64,000 bases of DNA from Nereocystis luetkeana (GCA_031213475.1 JARUPZ010000023.1:7768157-7832156), one strand, 5' to 3'. Shown: positions 34,200-45,672, numbered from the stretch's first letter. Made by a program: numbers and translations. The notes: generated by a model not told the origin, from the letters alone.

Positions 34200-35674
34200 A
34201 AGCAAGCCACGCAAACTTGAGCCGTGTCGTCGACTGCTCCACAGGTGAGATCCACCATTCCCGAGAGGTAGGGCCACCGGAGTACCCGCAGCCCGAGGGC
34301 CGACGGCCCCTAGCACAAAGTAGACCATCGCGGCGCCTCAAAAAATTACCAGGCCGTCGCAAACCCAGTTTTTCATCCCTCTTTGCCTCGCAAACCACAC
34401 CAGCACCGACCAGGTCACGACTTCGCACAGAAGTTCGATTGCTGTATCCCCGTCGCTGCTGCCTGCGTGGGGCTTCGGGGCTGACGTTCCAAGAACGATA
34501 GCCTCTTCGGCGGTGCCGGCAGAAACAATCGGTCGCTGACCGCGGCGCCCCAATACCCCCTTTTTGGGGCCCAAGCACGATACCTTACAGCGCCTCGAAA
34601 TCATCAGAGGCAAGAGCGATCAAAGTGTGACCGCGCAACAGCCGATCATTATGGGTGGATGCATAGCATACATGATGCATGCTGCGCGCGTGCCGCACAG
34701 CACCTTTTCCTCGGAGATGGGGCACCAAAATGTATTCGTCCCCCGACCCCTTTCCCAGAATACAGGGAGGGCTACCTGGTTGTGTACCTCGTGTGGCTGA
34801 TGCCGCAATCGTTATTTTCTTGTATTACGCGTCGTTTTTTTCATGTTTCCCTGTGAATTTTCCCGTCTCACTGACTCTTTGAGTCCACGCGTAGAGGCAA
34901 GCCGCCCCCTAACCCCTACCCCAGAGGCCAGGGCTACCTGCCTACCTACATTCAACCACTCGTAGTGTGGCTGAGGTCGTCATTTTATTTTCGTCGCTTT
35001 CTCCTTCTGATTTCTCGTCGAATTGGCTCTTGGAGTCTTATTCGTAGAGGCGCGGGCCCCGGGCACTTGTCAACGTCTCGGCGGGAGTACAGAGTACACA
35101 CCATGCCCGTGGCGCAACGTGGCTCTGCGCATGCCTCTAATGGTCAAGGATGTACGCAGACTAATCGAGGCCGTAAATTCGAGTGCCAAGTGCCAAGAGG
35201 AGTGTAGCGGTACAATGACCAACGAGCGAATCCTGCGGGCATCGTAGATACCTTACTGGTACTGGTAGATACCAAGTGTGGTGTGTTTGGTATGTTCACG
35301 TGTAACATTCGCTTATATTGATAGCAGCACAGCAACGGTATCTATCGTGTTGTTGCGGATCGTTTTCGTCGGCGTACATACCGGGCCCTCGCCACGTACG
35401 TCCCGGTCGGTCTCCTTCCTTCCTCCCTTCCTTTTACGTACACGGCATCACATTACCAGTTTTTTTATACCAACATAATGTATGTCAGGTACACAACAAA
35501 TATATTGATGACAGGCATTTTATGCGAACTGGTGTCCATCGCGTATCATATTTATACGCATTTCTGCTGGCACCTTCCCCTCGTTCTCCGCTCCCCAGCC
35601 CAGAGGGCGCAAGCAGGGTGGTACAAGCCAAGTGGCACTGCCCACCAACGACGAACCCTGCAGTATCAAGCGTA
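34200..35674. other. Upstream region of the CRC gene
   Basis: No convincing gene. A minus-strand open frame at 34338-34613 (containing IVSAGTAEEAIVLGTSAPKP) is moderately protein-like but lacks a start and clear splice context. The 500 bp before the CRC start are open in the CRC frame back to 35318, so a longer N-terminus cannot be excluded. No TATA-type promoter could be assigned. Confidence 0.4.
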
Positions 35675-36805
35675 ATGGACAAGACCAACGAGGGCGAGAG
35701 CTTGAGCCGAGCGAGCGAGAGCTCTCATGCGGATAGCTCCGACCCATCGACGTCGACAACGACGCCAACCACGACGGTGACGCCAATACCCACCCCAACA
35801 CCGACACCGCCTACGGTAACGGGGGCCCGGACGACCACACCCCCCCCTGCCGAGCAGCAAGGCCAAGAATGCTTGCCAATTGGTGTGAGTGACGCCATTC
35901 CATCCGCCTCGGCAACGGCGGCTGCTGCTGCGGCGGTGGCGGCGGAGGTGGCCGAGGCGGTGGCGGAGGCGACTGCGTCGCCGCAAGTGTCGTCGCCAGC
36001 GCGGACAGCGGCGGCGGTGGGTCTGGGTCGACAGACGCCGCCGTCGGCGGAAGCCGAAGGGGTAGAGGATAGTGGTGGTGGTGGTGGTGGTGGTGGGGGC
36101 CGTGACGGGCATGGGAGAGGAGACGCAGAAGATGGCACCTGTCGAACCTCGTCGGCTTACATCCTCCTCCAGCTCAGAGACCTCGGTCGGAAACCGTCTA
36201 GTCCCAACGCCGCCATGAGCAAGGAAACATTTGCCGCCCCCGCCGCCACGGCCACGGCCAGCGTTGCCGCGGCCACCTCTCCCGGGATGACAGCCCAACA
36301 GCGATTCGCTTCCGCCAATGGAGGACCCCATCATCACCAAGTCCAACAGCGACAACATGAACAGCAGCAGCTAATACAACGTCAACAGCAGCAGCACCAA
36401 CAACGTCTGCAGCACCACCACCATAACCAGCAGATCCGAGACGAAAGAGCGGGGGGGCTCCCACCAGGAGGCGTTAACGGTGGTAGCGGTGGCGGTGACG
36501 GAGGCGTTCCGTACGGCATGAGCCCCACGAACGCCCCTGCTACCCCGGGGTACGGGATGACCGCCGCCCTAGAGCGGGGCATGTATGTGGCGGGGTTGCT
36601 GCCGGGATTCCAGGGAGGCACATCTCCGCCCGCAGCGGTAGCTCCATCGCAGGGCTCGCTGCTTCAGCAGCATCCGTCGCAAATGCCGAGAGGGGCAGTG
36701 TTGCCCCCAGGGATGGGGAGCTCGGCGGCCCTAAGACCCATCTGCCCGAAGCGGTCCCCGGAGACTGTGATGGTCATCTCGCCGACTACGGGTCAGCTCG
36801 TACCG
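35675..36805 (+). CDS. CRC gene exon 1 (low-complexity N-terminus)
   Basis: 377 codons from ATG 35675 to donor CCG|GTGAGTGC, phase 0. Thr/Pro, Ala/Glu, Gly9 and His/Gln tracts dominate. The last 25 residues, with [20 protein letters not shown], are the only ordered-looking part and sit just before the CRC domain. Confidence 0.8.
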
Positions 36806-39800
36806 GTGAGTGCATGTGTGTGAAGTGCGCAGCGTGGTATTGTATGGTGTCGTATTGTATGGTATTATATGGTATGGTACGGTACGGGCTCCGTTTGGTA
36901 CGGTGCTGAACGGTGGGATGCGGTGCTGCATAGTAAGGTGCGACATGCCACGGCTTGATGCGGTACGGTGCGGCGGCACGGTCATAGTACGGTGTGGTGC
37001 AGTGCCGTGCGGTGCGCGCAGGCAACAACACTACCCTGGGGGTTGTGGCCAAGCGATGTCGGTGGGCTATCCGTGCGTGCTCGTGTGAGTAGAGGAAGCG
37101 ATGGCCGAGCGGAAGTGTTGGCAGCGAGGTCGCCGGGTGCGTATCGAAAGAACGGAATCGAAAGGGTGGGGTGATCGCACGCTTCGTGCACGACGGCCCT
37201 CGGCGAAGCACCGTCGCTGTACCCCTTGAACGGTTATTTTCACTGATGAACGTTTACATGTACGACACGCATACATGACGCTACTACCGTAGCCTAAAAT
37301 CCAACAGTACTTCCATGTAGTTTTCTCCCCGAATATAGGTGCAGTTTTAACTAATGGGGGTGAGAAGTGGAGGCGCTTCATAATTCTACTGTCAGGTGGT
37401 CGTTCGTCTTTTGTGAAGGGCAGCGACTGATCCCGCGCGAGGAAGATATTTACTCGAAATGTTTTTTTCTATGTCATGGCCAGGGTTGTGAACCGGAAAC
37501 GAAGAAAGGCCCGGTCGGTTTCGGTCGGGTTTTTTAAGCAAACCGAAATCGAAAAAAAAAACGGAACGTCGATCGCTTTTTCTTAAATAGTCCGAAGAAA
37601 AAAAAATCGGTTGCAGGTCGGGGAAAAAAACGGGGAAAAAACTACCGAAAAAATATCGACTTTCGGTTTTCGGTTCACGACCCTGGTCATGGCCTTCCCC
37701 CTGTCCCACGACGAGGGGAGCGTGGATGAAACGATGCTGATGGCATCGCTCGCCCTGTGGCAACTCCCTACGAAACAAAGGATTCTTTCCTTTTGGTTTA
37801 TTCTTGACGTAGGTTTAGAAGCAAATTCTCATCTACCGACCGTTACGCAGATAGGCAGATAGAAATACAATTGATAGACGGACAGGTAGATAGGCAGGCG
37901 GGCAGTAGAGACGGACAGGCAGACAAGCAGACGGGCGGACGGACGGAAAATTAAAGCGATCGCCGCTCCCCGTCGGTGACGACGCAACAACACCGTCGCT
38001 CTCCCAATTCGTTCTCGTTCTCTCGGCCGGTCGATCGATCGGTCGGTCGCTCGTGTGTTCCATGATTCCAAAAAAAAACCAATTTGCTCCGTGATTCCGT
38101 CCCGTCGTTTCATGATGATTTTATTGTTGGTTTTCTGGGTTCCGCGAAGTTGTTCGGCCGTTCCATAATTTTGTTTGGTCGGTCGGTCGTCCGTCATGAT
38201 TTCATTCGGTCGGTCGTTCGTTCGTTCAATCCTCCGTTTTATTCACCCACATGCCCTTTTTTTAGTTTAGCTTGTCCTTTCGTTCGTCCTTTCATTCGTT
38301 TATCAATCCGTTTTTCGTTGCTATGGTCTCATTTTTTTTCTTTTCGTTCGGTTTCCGGACGAGCAGCAAGGAAGCCTCCTGGAGCCGATTTTGGCGGACG
38401 GGTGCAACTGCAAGAGATCCAAGTGCCTCAAGCTGTGAGTATAACGTTTGTGCCCTGTACGGCCATGCCATGCCATGCCACGCCTGCCGTTGTTCTGTAC
38501 GAAGAGCGTTCTGCTGTCCATATTCTAGCAAGTGTGCAACACCGGTCGTGGTGTGCTGCTGTACGTGGTGGTTGACTCCCCCAAACTCGCGCGGGGGTGG
38601 GATGACTGAGTAACACTTGGCGCTCGAATATTCTGGCAAGGTTATCGATCGCCATTCTTCTGATTTTGGCGCTGTTTAGAGGCATGTGTATACCGGAGAC
38701 ACGTTATGTATATACCAGATAGACACAAGAGCACACGCCTATTTGTTCCGAGGACTTGACGCTATTCTTCTATCTTTCGTCTCATGTCAACACTTTTTCT
38801 CGGTTTTCGTACATGATGTTGTACATGTAGCCCAACTTCATGGCTGACGCTGCTCGCGTCCCGCAATCGCATTGCTTGCATGCATGCCCCTCCGTCCCTC
38901 CACACGCCTGCCAGGTATTCAATAACTTAACGTGTTCCTGTTTTTTTTCTTTTTTTCTTTTTTTTCATGAACAAAATTAACACCTCTATGCTAATTCCTT
39001 CGATATGTACATACGTATATACTCATCTTTGTCCCCCCCACCCCCGTATTTGTTTTTTCTTTTGTTGTTTTTTGTTTCGTTTCGCCGCCGTGTACTTTTC
39101 GCGTGCGTGCGTCGGTTTGTCTGTCTCTCTGTCGGTATGTCTGACTGTTGATCGGTCGGTTGGGTTGGTCGGCGGCAGTTACTGTCAGTGCTTCGCGATG
39201 CAGATGGTGTGCACGGTTTCGTGCAATTGCCACCACTGCTACAACAACGCCAACCAGGAGAGCATGCGGATGCAGGCCATCAACGGCGTGCTGGAGAGGA
39301 ACCCGGCCGCATTCGACGCCAAGTTTAAGGAGACAGAGGTCCGTTCATCCGTGAAGTGCTCGATGCGAACTCCTTATGTGTGTTCAAATTTGTGCTTAGT
39401 GCGAGTGTTTCGGTAACAAGTTACGTACAGTACAATTCCTTGAGATTGGGTTCATTAGTGTTTGTGCATACCCGTAGTAGTAGCGGTGGGCAGTACCCAT
39501 TTACTATGGCGCCCATGTTCGGGGGGCAAAGCCTTCGAAAGTGCGTTTTTCATATTTTGCGGTAGGAAGAGCGATTATTAGTGGAAACGCCAACACGCAC
39601 GAGCACAAACACACACGAGATGGCGCGCGCAGTGGGGCAACTCAGCTAAGCACGGCTTGGGGTACGAGCCTCTCTCGGCGTAAGAACCCTTCCCCTATTT
39701 TCCCTTCCTCGCCCCCTTGTACCCTTGCCTTCCCCTCCTCCTCCTCCTCCTCCTCCTCCTCCTCCTCCTCCTCCTCCTCCTCCTCCTCTTCCTCCTCCTC

Positions 39801-42800
39801 CTCCTCCTCCGCCTCCTCCTCCTCCTCCTCCTCATCCTCCCGCCCCTCCTCTCCCTCCTCCCTGCCGCCTCTCCCCTCCAGAAGCACGACGCCGTGGTGC
39901 ACAAGACCGGCTGCAAGTGCCGCAAGTCGGCCTGCCTCAAGAAATACTGCGAGTGCTTCAACAAGGGCGTGCCCTGCTCCGAGAAGTGCAACTGCGTCGG
40001 TTGCCGCAACACCGTGGCCAACGCCAACAACGCGGTCGACCGCGCCATAGCCATAGCCCCTAAGCCCCTGCACTCGGCACAGTCGGAACCGACAGGGGCG
40101 TCGGCGACGACGGCGGCAGCGGCGGCGGCAGCGGTGGTTGCGGTGGCGGTTGCAGAGGCGGGGATGGGGGCCGGGGCGGCGGGGGGCGGGGGAGCAGCGG
40201 CCGGGAAAAGAGCTGGGAAAGGGGTGATGAAGGGAGCTGGGAAGGTGCCAGCTGGGACTGGGGCTGGTTCGAGGGGGGTGGGAGGGACGGCGGCGGGGGG
40301 GGGGGGCAAGGGGGCGAGAATAGGGCAGGGGCGAGGGGCGCCCGCTGCGGCAGTAGGGGCAACTGCTGGACGCGCGATGGGGGGCAGACCATGGATGGTC
40401 TCTGAAGATGATCATCCGCTCTCCTTCACAGAGTGAGAAGGCGGGGGGGGGGGGTAGTCGGTAGAGCGGGCTGTAGGGGCGTGGGTGTGTCTGGGCCGGT
40501 TGTTGGTTTCGATATCGCGCCTGTTTTGTGTACTATTTCCGCTCAGATGACAAGAGAGTTGTGGCCCGCGATTTGTACCGTGTAAGTGGGCTGTGCAACA
40601 ACCACCCTGGCCGGCAGCACGCTTACCTATATATACCTCTCCCAATCCGCCGGAGGATGAAGAAAAAAAAAATGTCAGGCGTTGAACTGCACACTCTCGT
40701 TTTAACCCACTCGCTGCACATTGCATCACATCATATCGCATGCATCACATCGTATCACACCACATCGCATCACATCACGTATCAGTACGTCGCACCAACA
40801 CCACACCAAACCACATCAGATTACATACACTACACAAACACCACAGCGTACCACGCGCCACACCACACGGCATACCACGCCACGCCATAAAACCGTGTTG
40901 TCAAGATCACCGCCAATCCAACTCCACACAACAATATGCACCTGCAAAAAGGCACAGCGCGTCTCCGTCATCGCCCCGAACCCCCTCCTACCGTTACCGA
41001 TGGCGCCACCACCGTCGCCACCGCCGGACTCAAACCTGATTTCTCTTCATCTAAATCTGTCCGCGTTGCTCTCCTCGCTCGCCATGTGTCGTGTTTTGTC
41101 CGAAGCAGAACGAGATATCATCGCCCGGGAGAAAGACGCTTCTTGGATCACAAACAGCAACATCAGCAACACCACCAGCGACGAGCGGGGAAGCGAGGAA
41201 GGTTCGATGGCGGCAAGGACAAGGACGGGGGCATCCTCAGGGCCGCTGAGGACCTGGTGAGACTTTTGTGTGTGTGTTTGTGTCATCCTTTTTCTCTTCT
41301 TTTTAAAATCTTTTTTTTTTAAATACCTTTTTTTATGACTTTTTTTTCGACGATACCTTTTTTTTTTCTTCGCTGACGCTTCGTTTTGTGTACTGTACCG
41401 CCTTTATATTGCAAGGTATTTGTACGCGTCTTTTTGTTTTAGTTGCGGGTGCGGCGGGAGCGGTAGCGGCTAAATAATTTTCACCGCCAAGCGCTTTGCC
41501 TCAGGCACGACGCGCCACATCACTTCGCAGCGAGCGCTGTCGGTTCCCCTCGACACGCCGATTGCCTGATTTACCGCTTCAATCGGTTCAGTCCGGGCGC
41601 TTGGACGTCTGTTTGTTGAAGCAAAATGCACCAATGCTGCACCTTACAGCTGGAGGTGAGTAGAATATAGTCCCCATGACGACACCACCCTCCCCAAACG
41701 AGATGTCGAACGCCCCGAGCCCCTCACCTCCACCCCAACCCCCACCCGCATCCCCACCCACTCCACCCCACCCCCACGCCCACTCCCATCACCCCCAACA
41801 CCAACCCCGCCTCCACGCATCCCAACCCACACCTCACGCAGGCCGCCCTGAAGGCGGCATCCCCTCTAAAATCAGCGCCGCCCGCAGAGCTTTATTCTCG
41901 CAAGCGGCGCTCGAAGAACCTCAGGAGTGCTTTTGGCGAACGGTCCCACTCGACCCCAGTCCAGCAGCAGGGCTACAGCGGCTTTTCTGGTGGACCGCGA
42001 TTTGGCGGCGGCGGCGGCGGTGTTGGTGTTGGTGGTGGTGCCCGCGGGGGTTTCGCCAGCGCTATGCACGACGGCTATGCTAGCGAGGGAGGTGGCGATG
42101 GTGGCGGGGGTGGGCGTGGTGGCGGCGGCTTTAAAAGCGGCGACCGCGTCAGCGGGGGTGAAGCGGAAGGGGCAGCGGCAGGGGGGAGGGAAGCAAGGGA
42201 GGAAGGAGAAGAGCGAGGAGCAAGAAAAGCGGGAGAGGAAGGAAGAGAGGGGTTCGGGGACGGGAAAGAAGCGGGGGCAGGAGAGGGAGATGGTGAAGGC
42301 GAAGGGGAAGAGGGAGGGGAGGGAATAGGGGGCGAGGACGAGGCAGGTAAGCGCGGCAACTTCTTGTCGGTCCTTACCATGGCGTTCGGGAAGGAGTGGG
42401 CTTCGTCGGACGCTACGCCAACAACGCCTCCGCCGACGTTGTCGTCTACGCCTGCGTCAGGGGGGGGGCTGGGTTCGGAAGGAGGCGGGGGGGGGGGGGG
42501 GTGGCGGCGGCGGCGGCGGGGGGTCTGGTGGGTCGGCGGCATCGCCCGAGAGCGGCAGCAATCGGCAATTGCAGACGGAGTTGATGGAGGTTGCGCCGGA
42601 TGCTTTGGAAGTGGCGAAGAAAAGTGGGGAGGGTGGTGGCGGCGTGGTTGGTGACGTTGCGATGAGCGAGGCTGCGGATGAGGTGAGGGAGGGTTAGGGG
42701 GCAGGAGCGGGGGGCGTGCCCATTCGTTGCTTACCTCAGTCGTTTCACCATTGGCCGCCTATCCTTTTCGAGACGGAGCGGGGGAGGGAGTTCAAGAGAT

Positions 42801-43209
42801 ATGGAGGCATTGAGACAGAGGGAAACAGAGAGCCAGATAGACAGACAGAAACGCGCACGCTCGCATACACACAATTGAGGACAAGAGAAAAGAGAGACGT
42901 AAAACAATGAGGGACGGATAGAGAGAGGGAGGGAAGGGAAGCACGGACCGTGTTCTGTTTTTGGGGGGCGGGTAGGTTGGGCGAAAATACTATTAACAGT
43001 GCCGCAGCAGCTGGGTTTTTTTCACGTCGACACCGCAGTAAAGCCTATCTTGGTGGTGGAACCCTCTACTTTCGGAAGAGGTCTGTAACTTTCCCTCGTC
43101 GCGGTTTCTGACCTTGAATTCTCTTAGCTCCCTCTGTGTCCACCCCATCTGATGCTTGACCTTTGCATCCGGCCCGTTGTACTAATTATATGCATTTTGC
43201 CTGTCTATA

Positions 43210-43240
<31 letters not shown>

Positions 43241-44279
43241 TCGCGACGATGTCGACGTGGATGTTACTGCCGACGGCAGGTCTCTTGCTCCGCGACGGAG
43301 CCGCCGAGCTCTCAGTCGAGCCTCTGGAGCTCTCAGTCCTCGTCGCTCGAGAGGGCTTTAAGCGCGGAGGTGAGCAGAGTAGCAAACCAGCGCATTGATT
43401 GATTGTGATTGGACGAAAGCCCTCCAGCAGTCGTGACACCGCATCGCATCGCACGCGAGTTGCTGTGTCATGTCTTGGGGCGTGTTTCGGGCCTTCACGC
43501 GCCTCTTGACATAACTTCGCGCCTCTTGGTGATATGTCACGCCTCTTCTGGTAATCGCGAGTCCCTCGCCTATTCGTGAAAGATCGCGACTCTTCGTGAT
43601 ACATTGCGCGACTCCGTGATATACCGCTACTCTTTCGAAAAAAAATATCGCGAATCTTCGTGTAATATCGGGGCCCGTTCGTGTAATTTCGCCGCTCACT
43701 TTTGGGGCCTCTTCGCTCGTTTTCGTGTCTCGTCTGTTCATTGTTGGGACTCTCTTGCGTGCGACCGGCAGCCCCCCCCCCCCCCCCCGGCTCGTCGACC
43801 CCCCTTGGTTGCACTTGATGGCAGTTTCTTGTGTACTTCTTGCGGATGCGTCGTTCGCTTCCGGTGCTCTGCTTCTTTCTGACGGCTCGTCACCGTTGCC
43901 CTCTAGAAACTTCTGCACGTTTTTTATCGATTTCGCTCCGCAAGGGCCGCTGCTGCCGCTGGTGCTGCTACTGCGTCACCGTGACAACCCCCGTCGGCAG
44001 CGTACCAGGATTGTGATTTATTCTTGCGCGGGCGAGCGGTTGAAGAAAAGCAGTTTCTAAACCTTTTCCGCGGCCGTAGACTATATAAACTACCTGGTAT
44101 ACGAGTATAGACTATGCTATTCTTGATCCGTGGGCAGTATTCTTATATTGCTGTGTAAACGCGTTATCGATAGTATTTAGATGACGAACCTTTTGTCTTC
44201 TCCGCTGCTCCGACTTCCTCAAACGGCAACAGGCACCGCAGTCGCCGCCGCCGGAGCAGATGCAGCAACAACAGCAAAG

Positions 44280-44313
<34 letters not shown>

Positions 44314-44881
44314 ATACAACAGCAGCAACAGCAAATACAACAGCACCGGCAGGAACAAGAAGCGCAGTTGATGCAGGTGGAGGTGGAGGTGGAAGTGGGG
44401 GTGCAACACCCAACGCAAGAACGGCAGCAAACGGAACCCCCCTCTCCTCCGTTGCAAGTCCAAATGGCGACGACGCCGCCGCCAGCAGCTGGATCGGGAG
44501 AGGCGTGGATAGCGACTTCGACATCGCTTACGCTAGCCGAACAAGTCGCAACAGCAGCAGCAGCGAGAACAGTCGCAGCCGTAGTAGCCCCATCACCAGC
44601 AGCCACAACAGCCGTCGTAGCGCCAGCCAAAGCAGCACAAGCAGCACCAGCGATGCCAGCAGGAGCTCCAGCAACCGCAACAGCACAAGCACGAGCAACA
44701 CCAACAGCAGTACAAACGGCAGCAATACAAGCAGCAGTAGCTCAAGCAGCAGCAGCACAAGCAGCGGCGGCACAAGCAGCAGCGGCACACACAGCAGCAG
44801 CGCAAGCAGCCGCAGCCGTGGCCGCACTAGCAGCACCACCAGCCACAACACAAGCAGCAGCAGCACCACCACCACCAGAAC

Positions 44882-44929
<48 letters not shown>

Positions 44930-45672
44930 CAACAGCGGCATCTCTAGCAGCGAGAGCCATCAACACCACGGGCGACGCTCCCCCAAACAGCGCGCATAGC
45001 TACCACGGCCAGCACCTTAACAGCCAAGGGGAGCACTCGACACCGCCATCGCTGTCGCTGCTGCCAGCCCGGTCCTCCCCCCCCTCCCTCTTCCTCCCCG
45101 CCCAGGCCCTGGGGAGCGAAGGGACAGGCCACACCATGGCGACAGCTGCTGCTACGGCTCCAGCCGCGGCAACGGCACCCGTGCCCACAAGAGCTACGAT
45201 ACCAGCAGCCACGCCAACAGCCCTGTCCACGGCCTTGCCAGCAGCCTCGCCAACAACCGCCATGCTTTCAACAACAACCATGCTGCCAACAGCAGCCGTG
45301 CCGATTGCGATGGAAATCGCCGCTGGCGGCGGTGGTAGCGGAGGCGGGGGCAGGGGGGGAAGGCGGAGCGCTCCCCCTTCTCCGCCCCAGACGCCGCCGA
45401 AACGCCCCCGACTTGAACCCCCAATAAAACCAAGCAGTGACTCCGAGACTGCCCACGCGGCAGTGGCGGCGGGAGCGGTCGGGGGAGGGGGGGGTACAGA
45501 GGAGGCGGAAATCGCCGGGGGACAGGCGGCCGGCGACGGCGGCGGTGGCCCTGCGGGGGAGGGAGGGGGCGGGGTTGGCGGAGGGTCGACGCCTCCTTCG
45601 GGAGATCAGCCCCGCCCATCGCGCGTGCACTCGGGGGACATCGTACTTCACCCACACGCCATCAAGGCGTGA
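35675..45672 (+). CDS. CRC-domain (tesmin/TSO1/LIN54-type) DNA-binding protein, nine exons
   Basis: Predicted nuclear regulator of the CPP/LIN54 family, whose CRC domain binds CHR-type TTYGAA DNA and, in animals and plants, belongs to MuvB/DREAM-like cell-cycle complexes. Exons: 35675-36805, 38367-38434, 39179-39338, 39882-40432, 41109-41256, 41650-41655, 41842-42682, 43280-43369 and 44233-45672. All junctions are GT-AG and phase-compatible, and the product is 1477 aa once one base in a poly-G run of exon 7 is discounted. CXC1 (residues 390-420) and CXC2 (464-494) both fit C-x-C-x4-C-x3-Y-C-x-C-x6-C-x3-C-x-C-x2-C and are joined by a linker with the family's RNPAAF motif. Long S/T/P-, A-, G- and Q-rich tracts surround the domain, and a KRPRLEP nuclear-localisation-like motif lies near the C-terminus. 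The protein is long for the family because of these tracts. The start was chosen at the first ATG followed by family-like polar sequence. Confidence 0.88.
37473..37693. mobile_element. hAT-type MITE with 8-bp target duplication
   Basis: A 205-bp element (37481-37685) in intron 1 is flanked by perfect 8-bp duplications GTCATGGC (37473-37480 and 37686-37693). Its ends are CAGGGTTGTGAACCGGAAA and the inverse of CAGGGTCGTGAACCGAAAA. An 8-bp duplication with CAGGG termini is the hAT signature. It is non-coding and A/C-rich inside, and appears young given the perfect duplication. Confidence 0.9.
38367..38434 (+). CDS. CRC gene exon 2 (start of CXC1)
   Basis: 68 bp from acceptor GAGCAG| to donor CT|GTGAGT, phase 0 in and phase 2 out. 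It encodes [11 protein letters not shown]. The split Leu codon joins exon 3 to restore KCLKLYCQCF. Confidence 0.88.
39179..39338 (+). CDS. CRC gene exon 3 (CXC1 remainder and linker)
   Basis: 160 bp from GGCGGCAG| to GAG|GTCCGT. It encodes [20 protein letters not shown] and the linker with [11 protein letters not shown]. All cysteines expected for CXC1 are present. Confidence 0.9.
39737..39840 (+). repeat. (TCC)n tract at an intron 3' end
   Basis: About 35 TCC/CTC units end roughly 40 bp before the exon 4 acceptor (CCCCTCCAG). The tract acts as, or has expanded from, the polypyrimidine tract. It creates long open frames on both strands that are not genes. Confidence 0.85.
39882..40432 (+). 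CDS. CRC gene exon 4 (CXC2)
   Basis: 551 bp. It starts [20 protein letters not shown] and holds the complete CXC2, ending NCVGCRN, then an Ala/Gly-rich tail. The frame would stop at TGA 40434-40436, but the stop lies in a GA|GTGAGA donor. Splicing there restores Glu and continues in frame into exon 5. Confidence 0.88.
40644..40672 (+). repeat. SINE3 tail fragment in intron 4
   Basis: CCAATCCGCCGGAGGAT followed by an A-rich run matches the 3' end of SINE3. The rest of the intron (40680-40900) is a CACATC/CACACCA simple repeat. Confidence 0.55.
41109..41256 (+). CDS. CRC gene exon 5
   Basis: 148 bp between GAAGCAG| and CTG|GTGAGA, phase 2 in and phase 0 out. Basic Gln/His-rich sequence is followed by [16 protein letters not shown] and ILRAAEDL, the most gene-like part. 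Confidence 0.72.
41650..41655 (+). CDS. Putative 6-nt microexon of the CRC gene
   Basis: CTGGAG lies between a good acceptor (CACCTTACAG|) and a consensus donor (|GTGAGTAG). It would add Leu-Glu in phase 0 between ILRAAEDL and AALKAASP. Skipping it also keeps the frame, so its use is uncertain. Confidence 0.4.
41842..42682 (+). CDS. CRC gene exon 7, with poly-G frame break
   Basis: From CACGCAG| to GATGAG|GTGAGG. The first part ([20 protein letters not shown], then Gly-rich and Glu/Gly-rich) is in one frame. The last part ([20 protein letters not shown]) is in the next frame. The exon is 841 bp, one base more than a multiple of three. The shift falls in the G run at about 42487-42500, so an extra G by sequencing error or a real frameshift allele is likely. 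An internal GTAAGC...CGTCAG segment (42347-42460, 114 bp) could be an optional intron. Confidence 0.7.
43280..43369 (+). CDS. CRC gene exon 8
   Basis: 90 bp, phase 0 at both ends, ACGGCAG| to GCGGAG|GTGAGC. It encodes a Ser/Gln-rich segment with [20 protein letters not shown]. Confidence 0.7.
43370..44232 (+). other. CRC gene intron 8
   Basis: It contains a degenerate array around CGCGACTCTTCGTGATA (43480-43720), a C tract (about 43773-43790) and, at 44091-44099, the only exact TACC(A/T)GGTA in the whole gene. Confidence 0.6.
44233..45672 (+). CDS. CRC gene exon 9 (polyQ/polyA C-terminus)
   Basis: Acceptor AACGGCAACAG| then 479 codons to TGA 45670-45672. The order is a Gln-rich stretch, a long Ala-rich stretch from imperfect GCA/CAG repeats, a Gly-rich segment, [10 protein letters not shown], more Gly-rich sequence and a polar end [14 protein letters not shown]. 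Repeats keep other frames open (poly-Ser for instance), but phase from exon 8 and the long stop-free run select this one. Confidence 0.8.

Larger units (their letters stand above)
33090..34200. repeat. Inverted repeat pair flanking about 850 bp
   Basis: The segment at 33090-33215 (GAACATGCCACGTCGAGTTG, CTCCCC, AGTCCCAAAAGACTT) reappears in reverse at 34070-34195. Upstream, 33005-33085 and 33230-33315 are diverged direct repeats (GAGCCCC, AAGAAACTCG, TTATTCTAAA). Two family-2 MITEs lie inside. It may be the remains of a larger TIR element. Confidence 0.55.

Noticed and set aside
39642-40415. 257- and 204-codon minus-strand ORFs
   Set aside because: Arg/Glu-rich translations of the (TCC)n tract and the antisense of CRC exon 4.
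44181-44999. 272-codon Ser/Ala-rich ORF overlapping CRC exon 9
   Set aside because: A shifted reading of the CAG/GCA repeats. Phase from exon 8 and the longer continuation to 45672 select the other frame.
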